A stretch of 6,625 nucleotides of DNA from Fibrobacter sp. UBA1765 (GCA_002314675.1 DCGZ01000106.1:1-6625), one strand, 5' to 3'; positions 1 through 6,466 are shown, counted from the stretch's first letter. Numbers and translations: made by a program. The notes: a model not told the origin generated them from the sequence alone.

Positions 1-79
1 GCCTACGAATGGGAATCGGAATCGAGAGGATCATCTAGCAAGGCAGCCTAAATGCTACCACACATGTTGATGATGCCTC

Positions 80-112
80 AATTAAATTTCGGAATTTTTC
101 CCAAATTTAATT
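80..112. other. Imperfect AT-rich inverted repeat after fic
   Basis: The arms AATTAAATTT (80-89) and AAATTTAATT (103-112) are perfectly complementary. A C/C mismatch follows, then a GG/CC pair, around a 7-nt loop. The repeat lies 10 nt past the fic stop codon, where a terminator would be expected. It has little GC and no T-run after it on the minus strand, so it is not a textbook rho-independent terminator. It may protect the 3' end of the transcript or serve as a weak terminator. Confidence 0.35.
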
Positions 113-121
113 TGCAAACTT

Positions 122-1210
122 CTACTCCAGCACCAGGTGGTACGTTCTTCGCTTGGCAGTTTCATCGTCGCACTTGATGAGGCCTTTTAGGCATAGATCC
201 TGCAGGTCGCGGTTGGCTGTATCCGAGGAGCATTTGCCAAAGTTCGCCCAGTTCTTGGAATTCATCTTGCCTTCGTAACCGTTCAGGTAGATGTTCAGGA
301 TTTCCTTCTGGCGTTCCGTCACGGCAACGTCTGCAAAGCGGTTCCAGAACAAGGTCTTTTTCATCACCAGATCCAGCGAAACTTCTGCATCGCGCAAGGA
401 GTAAAGCAGGGTGTTCATGAACCACACCAGCCACTGGGTAATATCCCCGTTGCCATGCTGGGTCAACTCCAGAAGGCGGTAATATTCCTTGCGGTCCTTG
501 TTGATCTGGGTGGACATGTTGTAAAAACGCAGGCGGCTCTCCTCCCCCTTCGCCAGCTGGATATCCGCAAGGATTCGGGCCAGTCGGCCGTTGCCGTCTT
601 CAAAGGGATGGATGCTCACAAACCAGAAATGGGCAATGGCGGCACGCACCACCCAGGAATTGTTGTCGAAGCCGTTGAACCATTCCATAAAACGGTTCAT
701 TTCTGCGGGAACTCGATCGGGCTTGGGGGCCTCGTAATGGACCTTCTGGCGGCCCATGATTCCAGACACCACCTGCTCCTCGCAGGTTCTATACTTCCCC
801 ACCTCCAGGCGGGCGCCGTTGCTGAAACGGTCCTGGAAAAATGCCGCTTGCCAGCCGAACAGAATTTCATCGGTAATTGCGCGGTCGTAATGCTCCATGG
901 CATCCATCATCACGGCCACTACGGCCTCCACCCCACGGGAATAGGCGACCTTGTCACCATCGATGCCAAGCCTTGTTGCCACCGAGGAGCGAACCTGGTC
1001 CATATTCAACTCGATGCCCTCGATTTCGGAGGAACGGATAATGTCTGCGGTCAGGTTTTCTGCAACCTTTGAAAGTTGCTTGTCAAACCCCAGTCCAAGC
1101 AGGCGACCATAGAGATGCCCCTGGGCAATACGCACCTTGTCAACCAGGGGCGTAACCTCGTCCTTGTTCCAGTAAAAATCAGTCCAATGCGGCTTTTCGT
1201 GAATATACAT
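122..1210 (-). CDS. Fic family protein (DUF4172-Fic-wHTH), autoinhibited AMP-transferase
   Basis: Cytoplasmic protein of 362 residues that probably transfers AMP from ATP to a hydroxyl side chain of target proteins. Three parts are visible. The N-terminal DUF4172-type helical region (about 1-110) contains S60-xxx-E64-G65, which matches the (S/T)xxxE(G/N) inhibitory-helix motif of class II Fic proteins. The Fic core holds the full HPFxDGNGRxxR motif at 201-212, with catalytic His201 and Arg209/Arg212 for ATP phosphates. A C-terminal region (about 298-362) looks like a winged helix. I chose the ATG at 1208-1210 because MYIHEKPHW is the usual family N-terminus. A longer reading would run through the upstream palindrome and into the terminator. 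All catalytic residues are intact. There is no antitoxin-like partner, consistent with a built-in inhibitor. No strong ribosome site is seen. The target protein is unknown. Confidence 0.9.
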   Translation of the reverse strand: MYIHEKPHWTDFYWNKDEVTPLVDKVRIAQGHLYGRLLGLGFDKQLSKVAENLTADIIRSSEIEGIELNMDQVRSSVATRLGIDGDKVAYSRGVEAVVAVMMDAMEHYDRAITDEILFGWQAAFFQDRFSNGARLEVGKYRTCEEQVVSGIMGRQKVHYEAPKPDRVPAEMNRFMEWFNGFDNNSWVVRAAIAHFWFVSIHPFEDGNGRLARILADIQLAKGEESRLRFYNMSTQINKDRKEYYRLLELTQHGNGDITQWLVWFMNTLLYSLRDAEVSLDLVMKKTLFWNRFADVAVTERQKEILNIYLNGYEGKMNSKNWANFGKCSSDTANRDLQDLCLKGLIKCDDETAKRRTYHLVLE

Positions 1211-1214
1211 AGCG

Positions 1215-1279
1215 TTACCGTCATTAAATATACAATAATGACGCATAATTTGCGGCATTATTGAGAAAAAAATGACGCA
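1215..1279 (-). promoter_or_regulatory. fic promoter/operator region with palindrome and repeated half-sites
   Basis: A 31-bp imperfect palindrome spans 1233-1263. The outer arms CAATAATG/CATTATTG (8 bp) are perfect, then comes one mismatch, then CGCA/TGCG, around a central TAATT. The half-site AATGACGCA occurs on the plus strand at 1237-1245 and again at 1271-1279. Its variant AATGCCGCA is on the minus strand at 1251-1259, and a weaker copy starting AATGACGG is on the minus strand at 1217-1224. A possible -10 element, TATATT (minus strand, 1227-1232), directly abuts the palindrome, so a bound protein would block transcription of fic. No convincing -35 is visible. The likely ligand is the Fic protein's own C-terminal winged helix, which is inference. 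Confidence 0.6.
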
Positions 1280-1307
1280 AAACTTAACAATGGTTCTTGA
1301 AAAACGC

Positions 1308-1346
1308 AAAAAAAAGAAGCCCACCTTATGCAGGAGAGCCTCTTTT
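1308..1346 (-). terminator. Rho-independent terminator of the GH94 gene
   Basis: Read on the minus strand, AAGAGGCTC pairs with GGGCTTCTT (two G-T wobbles). After a T/T mismatch, CCT pairs with AGG around a GCATA loop. A run of eight T residues follows directly (plus-strand A-run 1308-1315). It lies 46 nt past the phosphorylase stop and about 100 nt before the fic start, so it separates the two transcription units. Confidence 0.8.
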
Positions 1347-1353
1347 ATGTCAG

Positions 1354-1382
1354 GATCCTTCGCCTTACGACTCAGGATGACA
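1354..1382 (-). repeat. Dispersed GTCATCCT-type hairpin repeat, variant A
   Basis: On the minus strand the unit begins GTCATCCTGAG and ends CGAAGGATCC. ATCCT pairs with AGGAT and TCG with CGA around a TAAGG loop, with GAG bulged. Units of the form GTCATCCTGAG...GAAGGATC are familiar intergenic repeats in several bacterial groups. It sits in the 3' untranslated part of the GH94 transcript, just before the terminator hairpin. A related unit lies at 6468-6490. Confidence 0.55.
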
Positions 1383-1391
1383 CTTCTGGAA

Positions 1392-3917
1392 TTAACCCAA
1401 GGTTACTTCAACCTTGTGGGTACCGCTTGTAAAGACTGGAGCGATGTTGGATTCAATTTCCTTGCCATCGACAACCATCTTTGCAACGCCCTTGCAGACG
1501 TGCTTCGGGTTCTTGACAGTTACTTCGTATGTTGCACCGCGGAACTTACGTGTAACCTTGAATTCACCCCACTTAGAAGGAATGCAAGGATCAACGATCA
1601 AGCCCTTGAAGCTAGCGCGAACACCGATAATGAACTGTGTTGCAGCCTGGTAGGTCCAAGAAGAAGTACCGGAGAGCCATGCGTTACGGCCCATACCGAA
1701 CTGCTTGTGTTCGTCACCGAGAATGTTCTGTGGGTAGCAATACGGTTCAGATTCGAATACGTCGAGAATACCGTTCTTTGCAGCCGGGTTGATCTGGCAG
1801 TAGTATTCGAAAGCCTTGTCGCCACGGCCAAGGATTGTTTCAGCGATCATAACCCACGGGTTAGTGTGGAGGAAGATACCGCCGTTTTCCTTTGCTCCAG
1901 GAGGATAGGTAGAAATGCCACCAACAGCTGGTTCAAAGCCACGGTAGCCCGGAGTAGAGCTCTTAACACCGTACTTGGTGTTCAAAAGCTTGTTCAAGGA
2001 ATCCATGCCCTGTTCTGCACGCTTGCCATAAGCAATGCCTGCGATAACCGGCCAGGACTGACCGTTACAGTAGATCTTGCCGTACTTGGCCTTAGAAACA
2101 CCGTAACCGTTGCCTTCCTTGTCGAACCAACGAGTCCACCACTTGCCATCCCAAGCGCTGTCGTTGAATGCCTTCTTGACATCTTCGTACCAGCCCTTGT
2201 ACATTTCGACAGACTTCTTGTCGCCGATAGTTTCGCAAATGTCCATCAATTCAAGAAGAGCCTTTGCGTAGAGTGCAGTGTTGAATGTGGATTCAGCACC
2301 GAGCGGGAGGTTCATGCAGTCGTTCCAGTCAGCGAAGCCGAGGAGCGGGAGCTTGTGCTTACCGAGGTTGTTGCGGCTGAATTCGACAGACTTCTTCAAG
2401 TGTTCGAGGACAGTGCCCTTCGGACGGTCAGCGCGCTTCTTGCCAGCAACGTAGAACGGAATTTCTTCCTTGAGGAGGTCGAGCTTGCCAGTTTCCTTGA
2501 GGTAGTTGGCAACAGTAAGAACGATCCAGAGATGGTCATCGCCGTACCAGTCAGCGTACATCGGATTGCCCTTGGCATCCTTGACGCCAGCCTTTTCGCG
2601 GGAGTCACCTGCGTTAGCTTCGTTGCCGTTGTCTTCTGCAAGGGCGAGCGGAGCATACTGGTGCATTGCGTTACCTTCTGGGCGCTGTACAGAAAGAAGG
2701 TTCTTAGCAAGTTCAAGAGCTTCTTCCGGCATGTGGCTCATAACGCCCATGAGGTCCTGGCTGGAGTCACGGTAACCGATACCGCGGCTTGTGCCGTAAC
2801 CGAGCTGATAGAGGGAAAGGTAACGGCTCCAGTTCTTGGTGGTGTGGCACTGACGTGGGTTGTGCACGTTCACCATGGAGTTGAATGCTGCATCCGGTGT
2901 TTCAACCTGGATTGTGGAGAGGTACTTGACCCAGAACTGTGCGAGTTCTTCGAATGCCTTGTCAACATTCTTGAGGTCACGATACTTCTTGATAGCCTTG
3001 TTAGCAACCTTGAGGGACTGTTCCTGACCGAGCTGTGTGCAGGTGCGGAAAGTCTTCTTCGGAGCAATCTTGCCAGCGTGAATCATGAGAGCAGCGATGT
3101 TGTCGCCGCGGTCGCATTCAGAGTTACCAAGTTCCTTGTTAGCAAGGGAAAGCGGAGCTGCCCAGGAGCCCATTTCGTTGGAGCCGAGGAATACGCGACG
3201 GTCGCCATCGAAGGAGGAAACCTTGCCGTTTGCTGTAACGTAGTTCACGGCGAAGTCACGCTTCATGTAAGCGTACTGTTCGAGAACAAGGCAGCCGTCC
3301 TTTTCCTTGTGAGCCTTGAGGGTCATTGTCTGCGGAACCCAGTCAGCGTTTGTGAGCTGCTTTTCAGCTTCGAAGTGGCTGAATTCGTAAACAGGAACAA
3401 TGTCAACTTCCTTAGCGGAGTTAGAAATGTTAGTTACCTGGATGTCCTGGAGGAGTGTGTTGGAGCCAGTCGGAACAAAGATTGTTACCTGAGTACGGAG
3501 ACCCTGGCATTCTGCAATCCAACGCATGTAGGAAAGACCAACGTGGCATTCCCACTTGTCCATCTTGGTAAGGGTCGGAACTACGAACGGAGAAAATACG
3601 CTGTAGCCCTTTGCATCCTTAACGCGGATGTAAACGGTGCTAGCCTTAAAGTCAGAGCAAGGCATCTGAGCGATGTACTTGGTGATACGGTTAAGAGCCG
3701 GGTCGCCCTTGCAAACGAGGGTACCACCGGTTGTATCAACGATACCACCGAAATTCAATGTACCAACGTAGTTGCACCACTTGATCGGGGTTGCCGGGTT
3801 GGTAAGAACGTATTCCTTAGCAGCGTCATCAAAGTAACCGTACTTTGCAGCAGCCTTAGGGGCTACCTTCTTAGCAACCGGCTTCTTAGCGACAGCCTTC
3901 TTTGTTTCTTTTGCCAT
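1392..3917 (-). CDS. GH94 beta-glycobiose phosphorylase (probably cellobiose phosphorylase)
   Basis: Cytoplasmic enzyme of 841 residues that splits a beta-linked disaccharide with phosphate into a sugar 1-phosphate and a free sugar, saving one ATP over hydrolysis. The family N-terminus is seen from Tyr26 (YGYFDDAAKEYV), followed by a beta-sandwich (to about 310) and an (alpha/alpha)6 barrel with GIGYRDSSQD (379-388) and GFADWNDCMN (527-536). The DWND aspartate, Asp533, is the expected general acid. His684 in GIFLHTNPW and Ser749-Gly750 match the family's phosphate-binding His and Thr-Gly, so Thr is replaced by Ser. Length fits cellobiose and chitobiose phosphorylases (about 800-820) plus a 25-residue Lys/Ala/Pro-rich N-terminal extension. 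Cellobiose is favoured by the apparent host. Parts of the barrel (DDHLWIV) and the C-terminus (VDPCIP, RGATY) resemble chitobiose phosphorylase, so specificity is open. It starts 26 nt after padR with a clear GGAG site. It avoids TTA, CTA and TCA codons completely, which suggests very high expression. Confidence 0.88.
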   Translation of the reverse strand: MAKETKKAVAKKPVAKKVAPKAAAKYGYFDDAAKEYVLTNPATPIKWCNYVGTLNFGGIVDTTGGTLVCKGDPALNRITKYIAQMPCSDFKASTVYIRVKDAKGYSVFSPFVVPTLTKMDKWECHVGLSYMRWIAECQGLRTQVTIFVPTGSNTLLQDIQVTNISNSAKEVDIVPVYEFSHFEAEKQLTNADWVPQTMTLKAHKEKDGCLVLEQYAYMKRDFAVNYVTANGKVSSFDGDRRVFLGSNEMGSWAAPLSLANKELGNSECDRGDNIAALMIHAGKIAPKKTFRTCTQLGQEQSLKVANKAIKKYRDLKNVDKAFEELAQFWVKYLSTIQVETPDAAFNSMVNVHNPRQCHTTKNWSRYLSLYQLGYGTSRGIGYRDSSQDLMGVMSHMPEEALELAKNLLSVQRPEGNAMHQYAPLALAEDNGNEANAGDSREKAGVKDAKGNPMYADWYGDDHLWIVLTVANYLKETGKLDLLKEEIPFYVAGKKRADRPKGTVLEHLKKSVEFSRNNLGKHKLPLLGFADWNDCMNLPLGAESTFNTALYAKALLELMDICETIGDKKSVEMYKGWYEDVKKAFNDSAWDGKWWTRWFDKEGNGYGVSKAKYGKIYCNGQSWPVIAGIAYGKRAEQGMDSLNKLLNTKYGVKSSTPGYRGFEPAVGGISTYPPGAKENGGIFLHTNPWVMIAETILGRGDKAFEYYCQINPAAKNGILDVFESEPYCYPQNILGDEHKQFGMGRNAWLSGTSSWTYQAATQFIIGVRASFKGLIVDPCIPSKWGEFKVTRKFRGATYEVTVKNPKHVCKGVAKMVVDGKEIESNIAPVFTSGTHKVEVTLG

Positions 3918-3926
3918 GTTATCTCC
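3918..3926 (-). promoter_or_regulatory. Shine-Dalgarno site of the GH94 gene
   Basis: GGAG (plus-strand CTCC at 3923-3926) lies 5 nt before the ATG at 3915-3917. The other three genes of the window lack an equally clear site. It fixes the start codon and so confirms that the Lys/Ala-rich N-terminal tail is translated. Confidence 0.75.
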
Positions 3927-3943
3927 GTAAGAGGATGAGTGAA

Positions 3944-4552
3944 TTAAATTTTTGAGTCAGCTACAACGTGACTGTTTTCCCTAGTGCCATAGTTGATGCC
4001 AAAATATCCATTCAACTTGGAACTACGGCTTGGATCCTTTAAAATGCCAATTGCAGCTCGTACATACTTAAGTTCTACAAGAATGTGGTCGCGGCTCATG
4101 CAGTTGAGGAACGGACCTTCCGGGTAAAGCGTTGGGCGCGGTTCTTCACGAATAAGCTTTTCCAGGTTTTCTAGATCATTGTTCAACTGGCGTTCATGCG
4201 CCTCAAGAGCCCTAACGACTTCCTTGTGCTCTGCACCATAAAGGAATGCAAAACCGAGTGTTCTCGGATCATCGTTAAAGCCTGTCAGGTGACGAATGAC
4301 TTCTTTGCGAAGCAAATCGTGACCTTTTTCTGTAATTGAATAAACCATACGTTCCGGCCTGTTGCCATCTCGTTCTGTTCTACCAACCACATATTCGTTC
4401 TTTTCAAGGCGGATAAGGCGATTGTAAATAGTCGATGTGCTAATCTTGGCCCATCTGTCAAGTTCACGTTCACGGATTTCAGTCATGATGTCATAACCGC
4501 AACTATCGTGTTCGGAAATAAGGCCAAGCAATACTAGATCATAACGATTCAT
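3944..4552 (-). CDS. PadR family transcriptional regulator
   Basis: A 202-residue DNA-binding protein. The N-terminal winged helix (about 3-85) has the PadR signature: LVLLGLISE, GYDI, the recognition helix STSTIYNRLIRLEK (38-51), the wing GRTERDGNRPERMVYSIT (57-74), then EKG...L. A charged, mainly helical C-terminal region (about 95-175) fits the PadR C-terminal dimerisation domain. The last 25 residues are polar and probably flexible. PadR proteins are usually repressors that leave DNA when they bind a small molecule or are otherwise modified. The gene is 26 nt upstream of the GH94 gene on the same strand, so the two are probably co-transcribed. A perfect palindrome 23 bp before its start is the likely operator. 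No clear ribosome site precedes the ATG. The effector is not evident; a sugar is a guess from context. Confidence 0.9.
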   Translation of the reverse strand: MNRYDLVLLGLISEHDSCGYDIMTEIRERELDRWAKISTSTIYNRLIRLEKNEYVVGRTERDGNRPERMVYSITEKGHDLLRKEVIRHLTGFNDDPRTLGFAFLYGAEHKEVVRALEAHERQLNNDLENLEKLIREEPRPTLYPEGPFLNCMSRDHILVELKYVRAAIGILKDPSRSSKLNGYFGINYGTRENSHVVADSKI

Positions 4553-4575
4553 AAGATATAAGTTCTTTTCATTAA

Positions 4576-4594
4576 ATATTCCAAGTTGGAATAT
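4576..4594. promoter_or_regulatory. Perfect 19-bp palindrome, likely PadR operator
   Basis: ATATTCCAAGTTGGAATAT is a perfect inverted repeat with 9-bp arms about a single G. It lies 23 bp upstream of the padR start codon. A possible minus-strand -10 element TATATT (4590-4595) overlaps its edge. Position and symmetry fit self-repression of the padR-GH94 operon by a PadR dimer. The motif is AT-rich with a CCAA/TTGG core and differs from the ATGT...ACAT boxes of classical PadR sites. Confidence 0.6.
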
Positions 4595-4602
4595 AGCTTA
4601 TT

Positions 4603-4614
4603 GTTTTACAAAAC
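4603..4614. promoter_or_regulatory. Second small palindrome in the padR promoter region
   Basis: GTTTTACAAAAC has perfect 5-bp arms around AC and lies 8 bp upstream of the 19-bp palindrome, on the promoter-distal side for padR. It could be a second protein site or part of a -35 region (minus-strand TTGTAA). It may also be chance in AT-rich DNA. Confidence 0.25.
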
Positions 4615-4649
4615 GTACCATCTAACATTAAAAAAAACACATTTTTGAA

Positions 4650-6269
4650 CTATTTTGCCAAATCCTTGATTACCAAGATGCCACTTTTTTCAAGTTTCGG
4701 GTATGCGCGCATGCCTTCGCCACCGTGTCCATGGTCCAAAACATCAATCAAATCACCCTTGGCAGAATACAGATGAAGTTCCCACGGACCGTTCGGAGCA
4801 TTGAAATAGCCTGAATTCTTTTGAACATTACGGGCGTAACTTATATTTAAACGATCAGAAATACTACGAGCCTGCACAAGGGACACGTCCGCAAGTTCCC
4901 AGCTAATCGGGTATCCGCCCATGTCGAACACGAGCACAGCGTTCTGGTCGGAATCTTCCTTCATCGTAAACTTCCAGCTGAATTCCTGCCAGCTGGAACT
5001 AAGGTCTAGAATACGACCATTTGCATACGGAGTGTATGCATCGCTATTGCGCTTGATATCGACGTTCATTGTACGTGGACGGTCAGCGCGTGCACGCATG
5101 CTAAACACGTAAGTCGTACCATTGATAAGAGCAAGGTTCTGCTTGAACTGGAGACTCCAGCTATCCTTGCCGGCCTTCTTGATTTCAAAGCGGATACCTT
5201 CGCTTAAAGGTTTCAGTTCAACTTCGCCGCCCCAGAAATCAGAAGTCCAGAAAGCAGTCTTGCCTTCTTCGCTATCGAAGGTTCCGTTCAATACAAGGTT
5301 TGCGCCAGAACCAAGGGAACCTGTCGTGAAATCGCCATTTGCAATAAATGACGGGATTACACTTGTATTCTGAATACTCAGGGAACTATCGGTACATACA
5401 AACTTCGCCCAGTCCACAAGCGTGTTGAAGGAGCTATGCGTAGTCATGTCCATGTCCTTGCTGTCAAAGTTGCCCGGACCCCAGCTCCACACGAGCCAGC
5501 TGATATTCAAACGTTCTGCCTCAGCCATAATGTGCTTGTACGGAATGTACTTTGCACCCTTCACGGCAACAGGAGCGAATTCGCCAATAATTAAAGGCAA
5601 GTTCAATTCAACAGACTTTTCCAAGGTTTTTGTGACACGTTCTTCAACGGTCTTGCAACCAGTAGCTTCTGCATCATGGCGTTCTGACGGCCACCACATG
5701 TGCAAGTCAAAGAGCAAGTTATGTTCAGGATCAGCCTGCAACAGACGCGGCCCCTGTTCAAACAGGTTCTTTGAACTTTGTCCCCAGCCATCGGCGTCTA
5801 TTACCAAGGGAACACGAACACCGGCAGCACGGAGCTTTGTAACGATATGGCTATAGGATTCAAAGAATTCCTCGCCATCTACCTCTTCAGCACCGACTTC
5901 GTTACCGATATTCAAGAGCATGTATTCCTGGTGGTTCTGGATAACCTGCAAAACATCTTCGCGGAGCCAGAAGTTCAATAGTTCAGGAAGCTTGTCCCAA
6001 CGACCTGTTGCGTCATGCAATTCCGGCATTGGAATCATATTGTTTGCAATGCATTCACGCATAATGCGGTCAAGGTCGCCAATACGGCCTAGCATATTCC
6101 AAACAATACGAACTACATTTGCACCTGTTTTCGCGATTTCTGCAACACTCTTGCCTTCGCGGTCGGTCCAAATGAACATGTGGTTGATGCCGCGCAAAAT
6201 AACCTGTTCGTTATCCTTGCTATAAAGGTTGCGGCCTTGAACAAAAAATCCCGGTTTTGTATTTGCCAT
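4650..6269 (-). CDS. GH5 (subfamily 8-like) beta-mannanase/glycanase with CBM4/9-like module, no signal peptide
   Basis: A 539-residue endo-glycanase-like protein. The (beta/alpha)8 barrel (about 7-290) follows the order of alkaline Bacillus GH5_8 mannanases: LRGINH (25-30), Arg54, PELHDATGR (82-90), NIGNE with acid/base Glu124, VIDADGWGQ (156-164), LHMWW (189-193), IIGEF with nucleophile Glu230, and WLVWSWG (258-264). After a short linker, about 311-466 is a CBM4/9-like beta-sandwich. The last 70 residues (about 470-539) resemble a small C-terminal sorting or beta-sandwich tail of the kind seen on type IX secreted proteins. The ATG at 6267-6269 is the only possible start: an in-frame stop lies at 6294-6296 with no start codon between. 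The N-terminus MANTKPGFF has no hydrophobic segment, so it appears cytoplasmic or exported by an unknown route. Two residues usual in GH5_8 differ (Tyr to Trp at 192, Trp to Val at 125). Mannan, glucomannan and cellulose-type substrates remain possible. It precedes padR by 97 nt without a clear terminator. Confidence 0.85.
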   Translation of the reverse strand: MANTKPGFFVQGRNLYSKDNEQVILRGINHMFIWTDREGKSVAEIAKTGANVVRIVWNMLGRIGDLDRIMRECIANNMIPMPELHDATGRWDKLPELLNFWLREDVLQVIQNHQEYMLLNIGNEVGAEEVDGEEFFESYSHIVTKLRAAGVRVPLVIDADGWGQSSKNLFEQGPRLLQADPEHNLLFDLHMWWPSERHDAEATGCKTVEERVTKTLEKSVELNLPLIIGEFAPVAVKGAKYIPYKHIMAEAERLNISWLVWSWGPGNFDSKDMDMTTHSSFNTLVDWAKFVCTDSSLSIQNTSVIPSFIANGDFTTGSLGSGANLVLNGTFDSEEGKTAFWTSDFWGGEVELKPLSEGIRFEIKKAGKDSWSLQFKQNLALINGTTYVFSMRARADRPRTMNVDIKRNSDAYTPYANGRILDLSSSWQEFSWKFTMKEDSDQNAVLVFDMGGYPISWELADVSLVQARSISDRLNISYARNVQKNSGYFNAPNGPWELHLYSAKGDLIDVLDHGHGGEGMRAYPKLEKSGILVIKDLAK

Positions 6270-6276
6270 AATAACT

Positions 6277-6288
6277 ACTTTATAAAGT
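6277..6288. promoter_or_regulatory. 12-bp palindrome just before the GH5 start
   Basis: ACTTTATAAAGT is a perfect palindrome ending 7 nt upstream of the GH5 ATG. It includes a TATAAA core. No good ribosome site or -35/-10 pair is seen nearby, so it may be a protein site or chance in AT-rich sequence. Confidence 0.25.
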
Positions 6289-6417
6289 TTTTCTTAAAGA
6301 TATATAAAAAAGAAGGAAAGGGTAACAGAAAAATCAAGAATTAGGGGTAGAATAGACGAAAGAGGATTGTTAAATCCCAAAGTGTCGGCTGTAGGCTGAC
6401 GTCTGTCAACTTTTGAT

Positions 6418-6459
6418 AATTCAGAATTAAGGATTCAGAATGCAGAATTAGGAATTTTC
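6418..6459. repeat. Degenerate heptamer array, consensus AATTMAG
   Basis: Five 7-bp units in strict phase (6418-6452), each close to AATTCAG/AATTAAG and varying at one or two positions, followed by a decayed sixth unit AATTTTC. Unit boundaries fall at 6418, 6425, 6432, 6439, 6446 and 6453. No function is known to me. Confidence 0.55.
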
Positions 6460-6466
6460 ATTCTGT

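Noticed and set aside
455..1072. Plus-strand open frame of 205 codons
   Set aside because: It lies in codon register opposite the fic gene, whose full-length domains and catalytic motif are clear. The translated protein resembles nothing.
122..1210. Fic/antitoxin two-gene toxin system
   Set aside because: No small antitoxin gene lies beside it; the inhibitory motif is inside the Fic protein itself.
1211..1324. 38-residue upstream extension of the Fic protein
   Set aside because: It would need coding sequence across the palindrome, the promoter and the terminator T-run. The usual family N-terminus starts at the ATG at 1208-1210.
1272..3938. Very long open frame of 888 codons on the plus strand
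   Set aside because: It lies in exact codon register opposite the GH94 gene and is open because that gene avoids TTA, CTA and TCA. Its protein has no recognisable domain and it begins inside the fic upstream and terminator region.
4630..4646. Possible terminator after the GH5 gene (AAAAA/TTTTT with a run of eight T)
   Set aside because: The stem is only five A-T pairs with no GC, so it is unlikely to end transcription. Read-through into padR remains possible.
6404..6409. Perfect -35 box TTGACA on the minus strand
   Set aside because: No -10-like sequence is found 16-18 bp downstream; the region there is GC-rich.
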